From Strongylocentrotus purpuratus (taxonomy: Eukaryota; Echinodermata; Echinoidea; Camarodonta; Strongylocentrotidae), in assembly GCF_000002235.5 (NCBI RefSeq), contig NW_022145609.1, forward strand, positions 24,478,408 through 24,542,407: a stretch of DNA of 64,000 nt. The letters run 5' to 3'. Under the pieces are notes generated by a model, which saw nothing but the letters and a program-made list of their open reading frames with translations, did not search any database and was not told the origin of the DNA. The position numbers were made by a program, and so were the translations under genes. Shown one piece after another: positions 57,101 through 60,337 of this stretch; positions within the stretch are counted from its first letter, which is position 1; each line of letters begins with the position of its first letter.

Positions 57101-58525
57101 AGACAATTAGTCTGAACCGAGTCAGGAGCAAATTTGAAGAAATTATATTTTTAAATGTTGTAAAACCAAAGATATAAGAAGAAAACTGACCAAGTATCTG
57201 TACTAAAAATCGTACATGTAAAATTGGTCGTATACATTCGACAGCTGAAAATGACGCGCACGGTTGCATTACGTGCGTTCTCGAATCCAAAATCAAACTT
57301 CACACACACACACTCTCGCCATACCGCGAATGGTCCTTCGTGGGGAGCTAGCCGGCTGAGAGTTTGCAGCAATACCAACGCAGCTTCGGAGCTCCGCAGA
57401 GCGCCATTTTAGCGGGACTCGGAAGGGTTCGCGTGGGAAGGCAGCGGCCTAGCTTTTTGCCCAAACAACGCTAGATCGGCTGCTGGCAAAATGAAAATAA
57501 CTAAGATCGAGAACATCGTCGGTTTTCTTAACTTTTCAGTGAGATAATTCTGAATTCTAATTGAGACTATATAATCAATTGAATCGACAAAGAAACCTCG
57601 GTAGAACTCTTATAACTATACAAAAGCTTGTTTATTTCTTCATTTGACATTTTGTTTTCGACCATTTTTTCGTGCGCGAGTCAATGCAAACTATGTATTA
57701 CCAAACTTTCAACACGCAAGGAACGGGAACACTCGCGGACCTCGTATCAAATTTGTTGCAAAAAAAAAATTCAAGTGTGATTTTGAAGCAGTGTAGAATA
57801 TTGGCGCTGCAATGCGCAGAAATATACTTGAAAGAAACTTAATAAATCATACCTGAATTTTCAGAAAATCGTATTTGTATTAGTGTATGTGACTTGTTTA
57901 TAACTCAGATTTTATGAAGATTTGTCAGGAAAAAATTGTCAATTTTTTCCGTTTGGTGGTCATTTCTAGGCTAATATTTAAAAAGTTACTTCAGTAATGG
58001 GCCCGATGTTTCTCTTATCACACTCGCATGTTATTTCTACATAGATTAAACAAGGATGGTTAAGGGTAAGACCGGATAACATTATAAAAAAGATATATCC
58101 TTCCAACCTCCCATATCCAAGTTTTGGGCTGATTATTGCCGACCCACCGCAGCAAGGCCATTCAGATTGTCGTACGCGAGCGAAGCGCCCTCTAGTGCCC
58201 CATGAATGTGCCTACTATAGTATAGGTCTACTGATGTTCTTCCACACATAACAATCAATGACAATGCTCACAAATTACGTTTCACCTCTTCCCAGAACGT
58301 GGCCTTCTCTCTAAGTTTAAGGCTTATCATAATGCAGTCGAGTCCACCCAGGTATCAAGTTGCAGAGCTAACAGTTAGACGTAGACTTTGCATACATTTT
58401 CAGACTCACACTCACTCACACTCACAGACAGTCTCGACACATTCGTTTCTGTGTAAACATACCGTTTTTCGAACTTGATCCGATTTTGGCGGTGCGTTAT
58501 TACTTTTCTTCCCTCTTCCGAACAT
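25233..58525 (-). CDS. CC2D1: Coiled-coil and C2 domain-containing protein 1 (CC2D1A/CC2D1B, Lgd orthologue), 26 coding exons
   Basis: Twenty-six exons with GT-AG borders and consistent phases sum to 3,069 nt: 1,022 codons plus stop. The order matches CC2D1/Lgd. An acidic N-terminal region covers residues ~25-115 and a Pro/Ser-rich linker follows. Four DM14 domains lie at ~194-250, 307-365, 420-475 and 542-604, separated by Pro/Ala-rich linkers. A C2 domain is at ~715-880 (AEFPYPS, SSRTFNSAI, LGTASLKLAELE, LMDGRREIGGKIEVKVRL). A coiled-coil tail covers ~911-1,022. Vertebrate paralogues are about 860-950 residues. Known members bind ESCRT-III CHMP4/Shrub, act in endosomal sorting and affect Notch signalling; CC2D1A is also reported as a transcriptional repressor and NF-kB activator. 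The start is the ATG at 58,525 (MFGRGKK). A single gene is expected in an invertebrate, so A versus B cannot be assigned. Confidence 0.95.
25732..26119. mobile_element. MITE with 'agatgttgtattgccctt' TIRs
   Basis: Perfect 18-bp inverted ends at 25,732 and 26,102-26,119, enclosing about 388 bp without an intact ORF. It occupies nearly half of the last CC2D1 intron. Confidence 0.88.
26162..26286 (-). CDS. CC2D1: CC2D1 exon 25
   Basis: 125 nt, phase 1 in, phase 0 out (GTAAGT). Encodes YVSRLQALSPNLLAQAKESL and QAGQKDKASMFMTRRKLVDA, like the 'AxxALxRRNLVESE' end of vertebrate CC2D1. Confidence 0.92.
26550..26640. repeat. (TTTTA)n, poly-T and poly-G tract
   Basis: Pentanucleotide TTTTA repeats run straight into a T run and then about 22 G. 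The ORFs here are spurious. Confidence 0.9.
26729..26855 (-). CDS. CC2D1: CC2D1 exon 24
   Basis: 127 nt. Encodes IGDMQAHKQQVPNEFIMSYK and ALQERLQKLQTFLKEGGSQ. The GTATGG donor is the likely one because it joins exon 25 in frame; a second GT lies 5 nt downstream. Confidence 0.88.
27055..27300 (+). repeat. Dispersed 'gcaaagcgtagcatcccc' repeat, family L, copy 1
   Basis: Shares 'gcaaagcgtagcatcccc', 'acaaatggcctat', 'catatttaatgagc' and 'ttcattaaaatctg' blocks with 44,010-44,640. Here there is a single unit rather than a tandem array. Confidence 0.7.
27297..27450. repeat. Dispersed repeat, family P, copy 2
   Basis: Contains 'tgccaaattcgggaaatagc', 'gggataatatcccg' and 'actgatgaagacaggcc', related to 19,822-20,105 and 55,733-55,950. 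Confidence 0.5.
27619..27679 (-). CDS. CC2D1: CC2D1 exon 23: C-terminal coiled coil
   Basis: 61 nt, phase 2 in, phase 0 out (GTCAGT). Encodes TSATDCVEILKWEIGTLKKK, the start of the conserved C-terminal helix. Confidence 0.9.
27893..28500. mobile_element. Foldback MITE built of 'agaccaaatgg' words
   Basis: The left half reads as 'ggtctattcccatatgg...' and the right half is its reverse complement ('ccatataggaatggacc'). Arms are at least ~115 bp with scattered mismatches, around an AT-rich centre at ~28,020-28,330. Every ~20 bp a 'gaccaaatgg'-like word recurs. Confidence 0.78.
28683..28775. repeat. (GA)n microsatellites
   Basis: Two (GA)n runs separated by about 40 bp of purine-rich sequence. 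Overlapping ORFs on both strands are compositional. Confidence 0.9.
29520..29800 (+). repeat. Dispersed repeat related to 15,440-15,845 and 43,090-43,375
   Basis: Shares 'ttttcagagacat', 'acaatgtagca' and 'gttgccaatttgaagaa'. Ends in 'cctggcagggttaa', next to the TTAA MITE at 29,798. Confidence 0.5.
29798..30170. mobile_element. TTAA-flanked MITE, family H
   Basis: TTAA + 'agggatc' at left and 'gatccct' + TTAA at right; 373 bp including flanks. TTAA target plus AGG-start termini is the pattern of Kolobok-type elements. No ORF. Confidence 0.75.
30893..31070. repeat. Dispersed 'gtcaaacctgtct' repeat, family M
   Basis: Self-complementary words 'cctgtctataaatgccacct' and 'ttatagacaggtggt' at the two ends form an inverted-repeat element. 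Related pieces lie at 20,690, 39,830 and 42,650-43,085. Confidence 0.7.
31346..31407 (-). CDS. CC2D1: CC2D1 exon 22
   Basis: 62 nt, phase 0 in, phase 2 out (GTAAGC). Encodes QKQSPSKSSSGGGRSSGSVQ, a low-complexity Ser/Gly linker. Confidence 0.82.
31568..31764 (+). mobile_element. TTAA-flanked MITE, family I, copy 3
   Basis: TTAA at both ends; starts 'aagcctacctgcactagttt' and ends 'agtgcagacaggctttaa'. It lies 32 bp from CC2D1 exon 21. Confidence 0.82.
31797..31826 (-). CDS. CC2D1: CC2D1 exon 21 (30-nt microexon)
   Basis: 30 nt with acceptor cacccag and donor GTAAAT, encoding ISSPPAAASQ. In frame whether included or skipped, so it could be alternative. Confidence 0.72.
32010..32195. repeat. 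Imperfect palindromic element, family N
   Basis: 'aaacaaataatacacatca' and 'ttacccacacaaggtacc' at left pair with 'ggtaccaagtgtgggtaa' and 'tgatgtgtatgatttgttta' at right. About 185 bp in a CC2D1 intron. Confidence 0.75.
32395..32529 (-). CDS. CC2D1: CC2D1 exon 20: C2 domain end
   Basis: 135 nt, phase 0 to 0 (GTATGT). Encodes LMDGRREIGGKIEVKVRLHH, PLSGLKEDFVKEKWLIID and SVHKKTK, matching 'LDGRRPTGGxLEVxVRIREPL'. Confidence 0.96.
32720..32880. repeat. (CTA)n / (CCA)n-like trinucleotide region
   Basis: Degenerate 'ctactactactag' and 'accaccacaacc' repeats. A related CAC/CCA tract lies at 33,215-33,345. No exon. Confidence 0.8.
33398..33488 (-). CDS. CC2D1: CC2D1 exon 19: C2 domain
   Basis: 91 nt, phase 2 in, phase 0 out. 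Encodes GLLRGHKTLGTASLKLAELE and NKCELHESVP. I chose the GTAAGT donor over the upstream GTACCG because it restores the spacing to the LMDGRR block. Confidence 0.92.
33671..33850. repeat. (CT)n microsatellite cluster
   Basis: Several long (CT)n runs, 43 bp away from CC2D1 exon 18 on its donor (3') side on the minus strand. Confidence 0.92.
33893..34044 (-). CDS. CC2D1: CC2D1 exon 18: C2 domain
   Basis: 152 nt, phase 0 in, phase 2 out (GTTAGT). Encodes DEPPTHKTGWAKGADNPQYN, EINRSSRTFNSAIKRKAIKL and EIIYSK. Confidence 0.95.
34144..35152. mobile_element. piggyBac-like MITE with TTAA target and 72-base G run
   Basis: TTAA then CCCTTACTGTACTGGG at left; CCCAGTACAGTAAGGG-like sequence then TTAA at right. 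The element is 1,001 bp between TTAA sites. TTAA duplication with CCC..GGG termini is the piggyBac pattern. Near the ends lie an uninterrupted G run (34,186-34,257) and, opposite, a C run (~35,115-35,135). The interior is AT-rich and noncoding. Confidence 0.8.
35149..35541 (+). mobile_element. TTAA-flanked MITE, family B, copy 1
   Basis: TTAA + 'agagaaggtt' to 'aactttctct' + TTAA. The interior shares 'gtagtcccatat', 'gatgatcaaccttttctgat' and 'cacaatgcaatcgcatg' with family A, so A and B are subfamilies. It shares its left TTAA with the piggyBac-like element. Confidence 0.8.
35560..35960 (+). mobile_element. SINE remnant with (TTA)n tail
   Basis: Contains 'acatttgccactgtccac', 'gtgttacatgggtac', 'ccttgaatgctgtgagcaac' and 'gccggagtaatattggagca', ending in (ATT)n at 35,957-35,980. 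An internal non-SINE stretch lies at ~35,730-35,930. Confidence 0.65.
35991..36046 (-). CDS. CC2D1: CC2D1 exon 17: C2 domain
   Basis: 56 nt, phase 1 in, phase 0 out (GTAAGT). Encodes EKDSKDIDTYIKAEFPYPS; 'FPYP' is diagnostic for the CC2D1 C2 domain. Confidence 0.94.
36264..36355. repeat. (CT)n and poly-C tracts
   Basis: A (CT)n run at 36,266-36,290, then C runs and CT-rich sequence. Confidence 0.9.
37008..37235 (-). CDS. Unrecognised ORF inside a TIR element
   Basis: 75 codons from MPGFVREQSRG to a TAG; an upstream in-frame ATG would give 96. The composition (EAMMRGLAAGDQANLTALL, EHFGQDSDERIPDN) is balanced and GC-richer than the surroundings, unlike the low-complexity ORFs nearby. I do not recognise a family. 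It could be a first exon of a lost transposon gene or a captured host exon. Whether it is expressed is unknown. Confidence 0.3.
   Translation of the reverse strand: MPGFVREQSRGMVPGCTNADARVARAVNEAMMRGLAAGDQANLTALLTEHFGQDSDERIPDNVVTNNCPDVYKTR
37273..37303. repeat. 31-bp palindrome containing TATAAAA on both strands
   Basis: Fifteen-base perfect arms around a central A: 'ctcaaatgtataaaa' and its complement. It sits immediately upstream of the ORF at 37,008-37,235 (minus) and faces the CpG-rich block on the other side. Confidence 0.85.
37834..37980. mobile_element. Short MITE, family E, copy 1
   Basis: 'ggggcgtttaacaaaactt' at left and 'aagcctttgtaaaacgcccc' at right; internal 'gtgacaaatgacag' pairs with 'ttttgtcatttgtcat'. 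About 147 bp. Related to 39,540-39,690 and 56,110-56,264. Confidence 0.75.
38030..38255. repeat. 'ggtctaatgaccatttgg' ladder, copy 3
   Basis: Repeating 'tttggtcta' words every ~20-25 bp, matching the left arm of the foldback at 27,893-28,500. It ends 30 bp before CC2D1 exon 16. Confidence 0.75.
38285..38358 (-). CDS. CC2D1: CC2D1 exon 16: entry to C2 domain
   Basis: 74 nt, phase 2 in, phase 1 out (GTAAGA). Encodes LCPDVKENEAEITIVQGLQL and HCPN, the first C2 strand. Confidence 0.92.
38690..38880 (-). pseudogene. LINE ORF2 C-terminal remnant
   Basis: Minus-strand ORF with ANAPEVAQQC, KIMESRTEWKKLVNSVRV and RPNSS. The 'APEIA...MEDRxxWxxxVN' pattern is typical of the C-terminal end of non-LTR retrotransposon polyproteins. 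Short, without the reverse-transcriptase core. Confidence 0.45.
39050..39166 (-). CDS. CC2D1: CC2D1 exon 15
   Basis: 117 nt, phase 2 in, phase 2 out (GTCAGT). Encodes FQEFQDSCQQDLDLLISKQS and RGEALPRHYEQRTLPSV, matching the 'KFEQF..D..LD.LK....G...P' block of the family. Confidence 0.93.
39540..39690. mobile_element. Short MITE, family E-like, copy 2
   Basis: 'tttcataaaacttgttatca' and 'tgataacaagttttgtgaaa' are inverted ends about 145 bp apart, with internal 'ataacaaatg'. Confidence 0.7.
39708..39766 (-). CDS. CC2D1: CC2D1 exon 14
   Basis: 59 nt, phase 0 in, phase 2 out (GTAAGT). Encodes VCEGNAKVYGKLGNIKSEK, a helical segment between DM14-4 and C2. Confidence 0.9.
39830..39975. repeat. Family M repeat copy
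   Basis: 'gtcagatctgatttagtgac' then 'cacctgtatagaaagaccac' and 'gacctgcacataaagaccac', the same 'accacctgt' vocabulary as 30,893-31,070. Confidence 0.6.
40020..40440. repeat. Pyrimidine-rich (CT/CCTT) region
   Basis: Imperfect CT-rich sequence, including a tandem-like doubling of a ~120-bp block ('ccccttctctttctctc ... aaattcaa ... atcatca'). No exon. Confidence 0.75.
40469..40612 (-). CDS. CC2D1: CC2D1 exon 13
   Basis: 144 nt if the acceptor is ttcgatag, 135 nt if ataccctaag-like tacctaag is used; both keep phase 0. Encodes PQKEPEAVSPPTSPEPEGGF and EVYARLIATLQKQIE. The acceptor and first bases are tandemly duplicated upstream. Confidence 0.9.
40591..40867. repeat. 134-bp tandem duplication covering the exon 13 acceptor
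   Basis: The unit 'ccttttgaggaaccttaggt...' begins at 40,591 and again at 40,725. It includes the splice acceptor and first ~20 nt of CC2D1 exon 13 plus intron through 'taaataaagagggggtggg'. The two copies differ at several positions. Confidence 0.88.
41026..41155 (-). mobile_element. SINE fragment containing a candidate exon
   Basis: 'ctccacccaggtgtaaatgg' start and '(att)n' tail mark a SINE of the same group as 17,705-18,030. On the minus strand 41,088-41,129 is bounded by 'tatacccag' and GTAAGT, encodes GSLISFNAVLPEAP and is in frame with CC2D1 exons 12 and 13. Confidence 0.5.
41159..41652 (+). mobile_element. SINE split by a MITE
   Basis: 'ctacatttgccactctctac|ccag' resumes at 41,497 as 'ccag|gtgttaaatggataccgg'. 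It continues 'ccttgaacgctgtgagcgcc', 'gagcaccttgctcgg' and a (ATT)n tail at 41,637-41,652. Confidence 0.85.
41185..41496. mobile_element. MITE family C, copy 1, nested in a SINE
   Basis: Ends 'gtgtttcacaaagatcctaa' and 'taggatctttgtgaaacacc'. The short repeat CCAG borders both sides and the SINE is continuous when the element is removed. Related copies: 53,567-53,852 and 55,150-55,458. Confidence 0.88.
41787..41843 (-). CDS. CC2D1: CC2D1 exon 12: second half of DM14-4
   Basis: 57 nt, phase 0 at both ends (acceptor ttcatcag, donor GTAAGT). Encodes EIEHMLSAAEGGLPVNLDS. Confidence 0.93.
41910..42230. repeat. (GAT)n microsatellite complex
   Basis: Three GAT/ATG arrays (41,920-41,946, 42,003-42,053, 42,109-42,215) are separated by two copies of 'catacatgtcaaatg-gattt-ggattggtaagggggaca'. 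The His- and Met-rich ORFs across it are artefacts. It lies in the intron between exons 11 and 12. Confidence 0.93.
42464..42594 (-). CDS. CC2D1: CC2D1 exon 11: first half of DM14-4
   Basis: 131 nt, phase 1 in, phase 0 out (GTACTT). Encodes VVLKDRIKQFKMLALESKKS and GDIYEAKRLLKIAK. A broken partial copy lies at 42,679-42,757. Confidence 0.95.
42679..42757 (-). pseudogene. Partial duplicate of CC2D1 exon 11 with its acceptor
   Basis: 'ttatcctgtccttcaagatg' and 'tctttagctgcaaacaagcc' repeat the 5' half of exon 11 and its upstream intron. It has a 15-nt in-frame deletion between two AACAT words. There is no donor and no second half, so it is not a usable exon by itself. Confidence 0.88.
42791..42910. 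repeat. 60-bp perfect tandem duplication in a family M repeat
   Basis: 'ctgtttataaaggccactgg...' through 'gggtcactgaa' occurs twice back to back, differing only at the final base. Family M sequence extends from ~42,650 to 43,085. Confidence 0.93.
43090..43375 (+). repeat. Dispersed repeat related to 15,440 and 29,520
   Basis: Shares 'ataatgttttcagagatg', 'aacacaatgcagca' and 'tgatcaattcagccct', ending 'aaagggttaa' 15 bp from exon 10. Confidence 0.55.
43390..43642 (-). CDS. CC2D1: CC2D1 exon 10: second half of DM14-3 plus linker
   Basis: 253 nt, phase 0 in, phase 1 out (GTGAAG). Encodes QYEDTMRKQKLGKPVDLSEL, PALPEFPPFPSQ and an Ala/Pro-rich linker of about 50 residues. It follows the longest intron of the gene (about 5.5 kb). 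Confidence 0.95.
44010..44640 (+). repeat. Family L tandem repeat, ~150-bp units
   Basis: Begins 'gcaaagcgtagcatcccc', then about four units of 'tttaatgagctatgaccttt ... atcatgtaccttcat ... gtcaaacattac'. Related to the 158-bp repeat at 10,607-11,800 through 'gacctttgacctac'. Confidence 0.8.
44640..49166. mobile_element. 4.5-kb foldback structure with long inverted arms and internal minisatellites
   Basis: The arm ~44,690-45,745 is the reverse complement of ~46,960-49,080. Matched landmarks are 'ggtgggtgtggccaggggga'/'ccccctggccacacccacc', 'gcactactaaatgtccaatc' and its inverse, and a C run (45,324-45,363) facing a G run (48,118-48,164). The right arm has seven ~112-bp minisatellite units against about three at left. 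A ~70-bp direct repeat (44,651-44,719 and 49,094-49,166) flanks it. The arms enclose the centre ~45,745-46,960. No transposase seen. Confidence 0.8.
46960..47795 (+). repeat. ~112-bp minisatellite, seven units
   Basis: Units of 109-116 bp with 'ttgtgacactggcaggacac', 'ggggcggagcccccagaagc' and 'ttaccgtcagatcagcat'. Three inverted units lie at ~45,424-45,735. ORFs here (for example 47,296-47,490) follow the repeat. Confidence 0.9.
49167..49420 (-). CDS. CC2D1: CC2D1 exon 9: linker and first half of DM14-3
   Basis: 254 nt. A Pro/Ala linker with a doubled APAPTAP unit, then DLEALLQRREKYKSMVDKA and SKARRIGRIVK. The acceptor is ambiguous by 3-6 nt among in-frame CAG repeats. The donor is GTTTGT, abutting a 70-bp direct repeat (see 44,651-49,166). 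Confidence 0.94.
49736..50108 (+). mobile_element. TTAA-flanked MITE, family A, copy 3
   Basis: TTAA + 'aggtaaagaccagt' to 'actggtctttacct' + TTAA; 373 bp. The cleanest of the three copies; both TTAA sites are intact. Confidence 0.92.
50474..50556. repeat. Inverted repeat, ~26-bp arms
   Basis: 'gtgtgatacaagaatata' and 'tatattcttgtatcacac' form arms ~45 bp apart, extended by 'ggcttt'/'aaagcc'. Centre contains 'gctcgagc'. Confidence 0.85.
50805..50886 (-). CDS. CC2D1: CC2D1 exon 8: second half of DM14-2
   Basis: 82 nt, phase 0 in, phase 1 out (GTAATC). Encodes QFDAVINALEAGQQVDLSGM and PGPPPQP. Confidence 0.95.
51499..51614 (-). CDS. CC2D1: CC2D1 exon 7: first half of DM14-2
   Basis: 116 nt, phase 1 in, phase 0 out (GTGAGG). 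Encodes LLSVKRDQYKMAALLAKRSG and DIKTAAEHLKVAK, a canonical DM14 half. Confidence 0.96.
51997..52391 (-). mobile_element. TTAA-flanked MITE, family B, copy 2
   Basis: TTAA at 51,997 and 52,388; inverted relative to 35,149-35,541. Ends 'agataaaattgagttctgg' and 'ccagaactcaaccttctct'. It stops 54 bp from exon 6. Confidence 0.85.
52445..52670 (-). CDS. CC2D1: CC2D1 exon 6: second half of DM14-1 plus linker
   Basis: 226 nt, entered in phase 0, left in phase 1 (GTAAAT). Encodes TLTDMLRKVKLGKPVDKEEI then a Pro/Gln-rich linker with a five-Gln run. The 'G-K/Q-P-V-D' word is the DM14 end signature. Confidence 0.94.
52926..53290. mobile_element. MITE with 'taccgtaattaacg' TIRs, interrupted by LINE sequence
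   Basis: Left 'ataccgtaattaacg-ttgtataaaccgc' and right 'gcggttaatacaccgttaat-tacggtat' are inverted copies over ~30 bp. The middle 53,008-53,170 is unrelated LINE-derived sequence. Confidence 0.82.
53018..53150 (-). pseudogene. Reverse transcriptase fragment (non-LTR)
   Basis: Minus strand encodes LSSWFESNLSDRFQYVVD then, after a frameshift, GVPQGSILGPLL. The latter is a hallmark RT motif of Jockey/CR1/I-type LINEs. Only about 45 residues remain, lying inside the MITE at 52,926-53,290. Confidence 0.85.
53567..53852. mobile_element. MITE family C, copy 2
   Basis: 'gtgtttcacaaagactaag' and 'cttagtatttgtgaaacacc' inverted ends; internal 'ttaagttggactta' pairs with 'taagtccaacttaa'. Confidence 0.85.
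53878..54006 (-). CDS. CC2D1: CC2D1 exon 5: first half of DM14-1
   Basis: 129 nt, phase 0 to 0, donor GTGAGT. Encodes NTLLQQRAQSYQQAIVAAEA and GEGSKVRRYKRQLK, the helical first half of a DM14 domain. Confidence 0.95.
54397..54615 (-). CDS. CC2D1: CC2D1 exon 4
   Basis: 219 nt, 73 codons, phase 0 to 0. Encodes AELEDITQESSETLTPP and a low-complexity Pro/Ser/Ala linker (RPSPKPSPAPESSPAPG). Confidence 0.92.
54870..55032. mobile_element. 163-bp MITE with CAGGGCCC termini (hAT-like)
   Basis: 'cagggcccgttgcataaaa' at left, 'ttttatgcaatggggccctg' at right; internal 'accattgatgg' repeats in both orientations. CAGGG..CCCTG ends fit hAT-type MITEs. Confidence 0.85.
55150..55458. mobile_element. MITE family C, copy 3
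   Basis: 'gggtgtttcacaaagatcct' and 'agggtctttgtgaaacaccc' ends. The interior is close to the nested copy at 41,185-41,496 ('tggaaagcc', 'gatgtggaatt', 'gtctaaaatactt'). Confidence 0.9.
55521..55621 (-). CDS. CC2D1: CC2D1 exon 3
   Basis: 101 nt between ttttctag and GTAAGT. Encodes VDAIKHIDAMAAEAMKDI followed by a run of acidic residues, as in the N-terminal acidic segment of the family. Confidence 0.93.
55733..55950. repeat. Dispersed repeat, family P, copy 3
   Basis: 'gagattgccaaatatcccgc', 'tgcgtcttcatcagcctga', 'cccaagatatcttggga' (a palindrome) and 'tttggcaaaatatcc'. Most complete of the three copies. Confidence 0.6.
56110..56264. mobile_element. Short MITE, family E, copy 3
   Basis: 'gactggtaccc' and 'gggtaccagt' ends about 150 bp apart, with internal 'gtgacaaatgata' and 'tttttgtcatttttcatt'. 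It lies 23 bp from CC2D1 exon 2. Confidence 0.8.
56287..56467 (-). CDS. CC2D1: CC2D1 exon 2
   Basis: 181 nt between catgcag and GTATAA. Encodes NTDMFGMPDLSAYAV, then the acidic DEALEAELAALLEEEDDDAP motif, which matches the 'DEELEAEFLAL' element of vertebrate CC2D1. Confidence 0.95.
56952..58320 (-). mobile_element. Family B MITE split by a 1.18-kb insertion
   Basis: The piece 56,952-57,047 ('aagagccatgcttttcagg ... tctgatgtt') and the piece 58,231-58,320 ('ctgatgttcttccacac ... cttctctctaag') are consecutive in family B. The 8-bp word CTGATGTT is present on both sides of the intervening 57,048-58,230. The insert has near-terminal 'aggcaaattcatg' and 'catgaatgtgcct' in inverted order and a CpG-rich section at ~57,235-57,480. 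Confidence 0.75.
58463..58525 (-). CDS. CC2D1: CC2D1 exon 1 (coding part)
   Basis: 21 codons from ATG, phase 0 out at donor GTATGT. Encodes MFGRGKKSNNAPPKSDQVRK. A basic Lgd-like opening; no signal peptide. Confidence 0.88.
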
Positions 58526-58930
58526 GATGCAGGGATATTAAATCTAATATGATGATAAAATGCGTCAACAATGTAGAAATACTGCGTACATCAGGAATTA
58601 ATAAATTGTTGTCGTTGTCGGCAAATCTGCATGACAAATTTCAGTCTATTTATACGCATTACCGACTCCCAAATAATAAGCAATGCAAAATGCCCTTCCC
58701 ACTCTAGTCTTTGAGCAATGCCAGATGTTTATTATTAATATCACTATACATTTTAAACATATAAAATGTAAAATGAGAACAACTCATCATTTTTCAAAAG
58801 TTTTATTGAATATTTAAATGGCTTTAAATTCAAAAAATTGTTTTAAGTATTTCTTTTAAACAGTCCATTCTTGAATCACAATACAGTGTAATTTCACATG
58901 GACTTGAAAAAGACTAAGTAAAATAAAACG
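58526..58930. other. Sequence upstream of CC2D1 start
   Basis: Presumed 5' UTR and promoter side of CC2D1 (minus strand). AT-rich, with no TATA box or CpG island that I can defend and no neighbouring gene. Confidence 0.4.
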
Positions 58931-59239
58931 CCAGGGTGGGGTCATCGAATTGGGTGGGGTACAGAACCATGGTCTATGGGTACTGGGTTGGGAGGTGTGC
59001 CTTCGGTTGAGGGGGAGGGGGTGGGTGGACGTGCCCCCCCCCCCCCGAATCAAATGGAATTAAAAAACAATATTTTAAAAAAGCTGAGAGCGAGGGGAGA
59101 GGTGAAGGAAAAGGTAAAAGAATATGAGATTTTACATTTTTTGTTGTTGATCTGATTTGATTTGATTTCATCTACATCTAAGGTGGTACTAGACAGGACC
59201 AATTGGTATATACGTCCAGATTTCCGTGGCATCGCAAAC

Positions 59240-59710
59240 TGTCAACAAACATCACAACTGATGCAAAGTTCAAAAAACAAAATAATAAGGTGCTCATAAA
59301 ATGAGTGGGTTGTAGACATCTAATTTATAGATGAAGTAGAGCCACATCGACGCTCTATCCCGCCTGTGTACAGCTGGGCTGAGTGGTCATTCTGCATGTA
59401 GCTCCAAACAGGCGCGTACGCAGGGGGGTGTTTGGGGGGTTAAACCCCCCCCCCCCCCTTTGGTATTTTTATGTGTGTAAACCCCCCTAACAAATCCCTA
59501 AACCCCCCCCCCCCTCCCCCCCCCCCCCCCTTGGATGTTTTTTTTTTATTTTATTTTTATTTATTATTAAAAAATTAAAAATTAAAAAAAAAAAAAAAAT
59601 TACCCCCATGGCTGACCTAAGAAAGGTGACCTTACCCCCCCCCCCCCCCAACGGAACAAAATGTCAAATTTTCAAATTTCGAGACAAAAAAAAAAAAAAA
59701 GTGTCCTCTT

Positions 59711-59751
<41 letters not shown>

Positions 59752-60080
59752 TTGAAAAAATCCTGCGTACGCCACTGGCTCCAAACATTGGTATTGAAGG
59801 ACTTGGCCGATGTTGACTCTTTGATGATGGTGGCTGGTAGTCGATTCCATTGCTGAATGGTACGAGGATAGAAGCTGTTCTTGTATGCTTCGGTCCTGGC
59901 AGAGTAGTTGATGTACTGGCTTGGTCTCTGACTACGGGTGACTGGTCTGTTGGGGTTGTTGGCGACTGGGATAAACTTCTCTGGGATGGTAATCGGGAGT
60001 TCATGAGAGTTGATCTTGAACAGCATGGTAAGACGTGCAACTGTCCTCCTATCTTGAAGTGAAGGCCACTTTTTCCAAAT
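59240..60080 (-). pseudogene. LINE 3' remnant (RT C-terminal tail), interrupted
   Basis: The minus-strand frame encodes LQDRRTVARLTMLFKINSHE, RTEAYKNSFYPRTIQQWNRL and PATIIKESTSAKSFNTNVWS. This is the C-terminal tail ('RR...L..xYKI', 'SFxPRTIxxWNxLP') common after the reverse transcriptase of CR1/Jockey-like LINEs. After the inserted MITE the same frame resumes and reaches a stop at ~59,320. It is 5' truncated at ~60,080, with no RT core. Confidence 0.85.
59409..59777. mobile_element. hAT-like MITE with 8-bp target duplication
   Basis: Starts CAGGCGCGTACGCAGG and ends CCTGCGTACGCCACTG, flanked by GCTCCAAA on both sides (59,401-59,408 and 59,778-59,785). CAG..CTG termini with an 8-bp duplication fit hAT. 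The interior is mostly poly-C, poly-T and poly-A. Confidence 0.88.
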
Positions 60081-60337
60081 ATAACAAGTAATAACTGAAT
60101 AACAATTAAAGAACATATAAACGTAAGGTAGCATATAAAATATACAAACAATAATAACTTCATGTCAAAATGTCATTTACATTTTCTCAAACCATGAGAA
60201 ACAATGCATTAACCAACAGACTAGGGGAGGATCCACGATTTCGTTATATATGAGGAGGCACAACAATTCTAAAATTTGGTGAGACGATCAGAAGCGGGAA
60301 AAAAACCCAAGATCGATTACCTCAAAACTGGTGGGGC

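Noticed and set aside
59608..60163. ORFs with long Pro or Gly runs
   Set aside because: These arise from poly-C/G inside the hAT-like MITE. Only the LINE-tail part upstream has real similarity.
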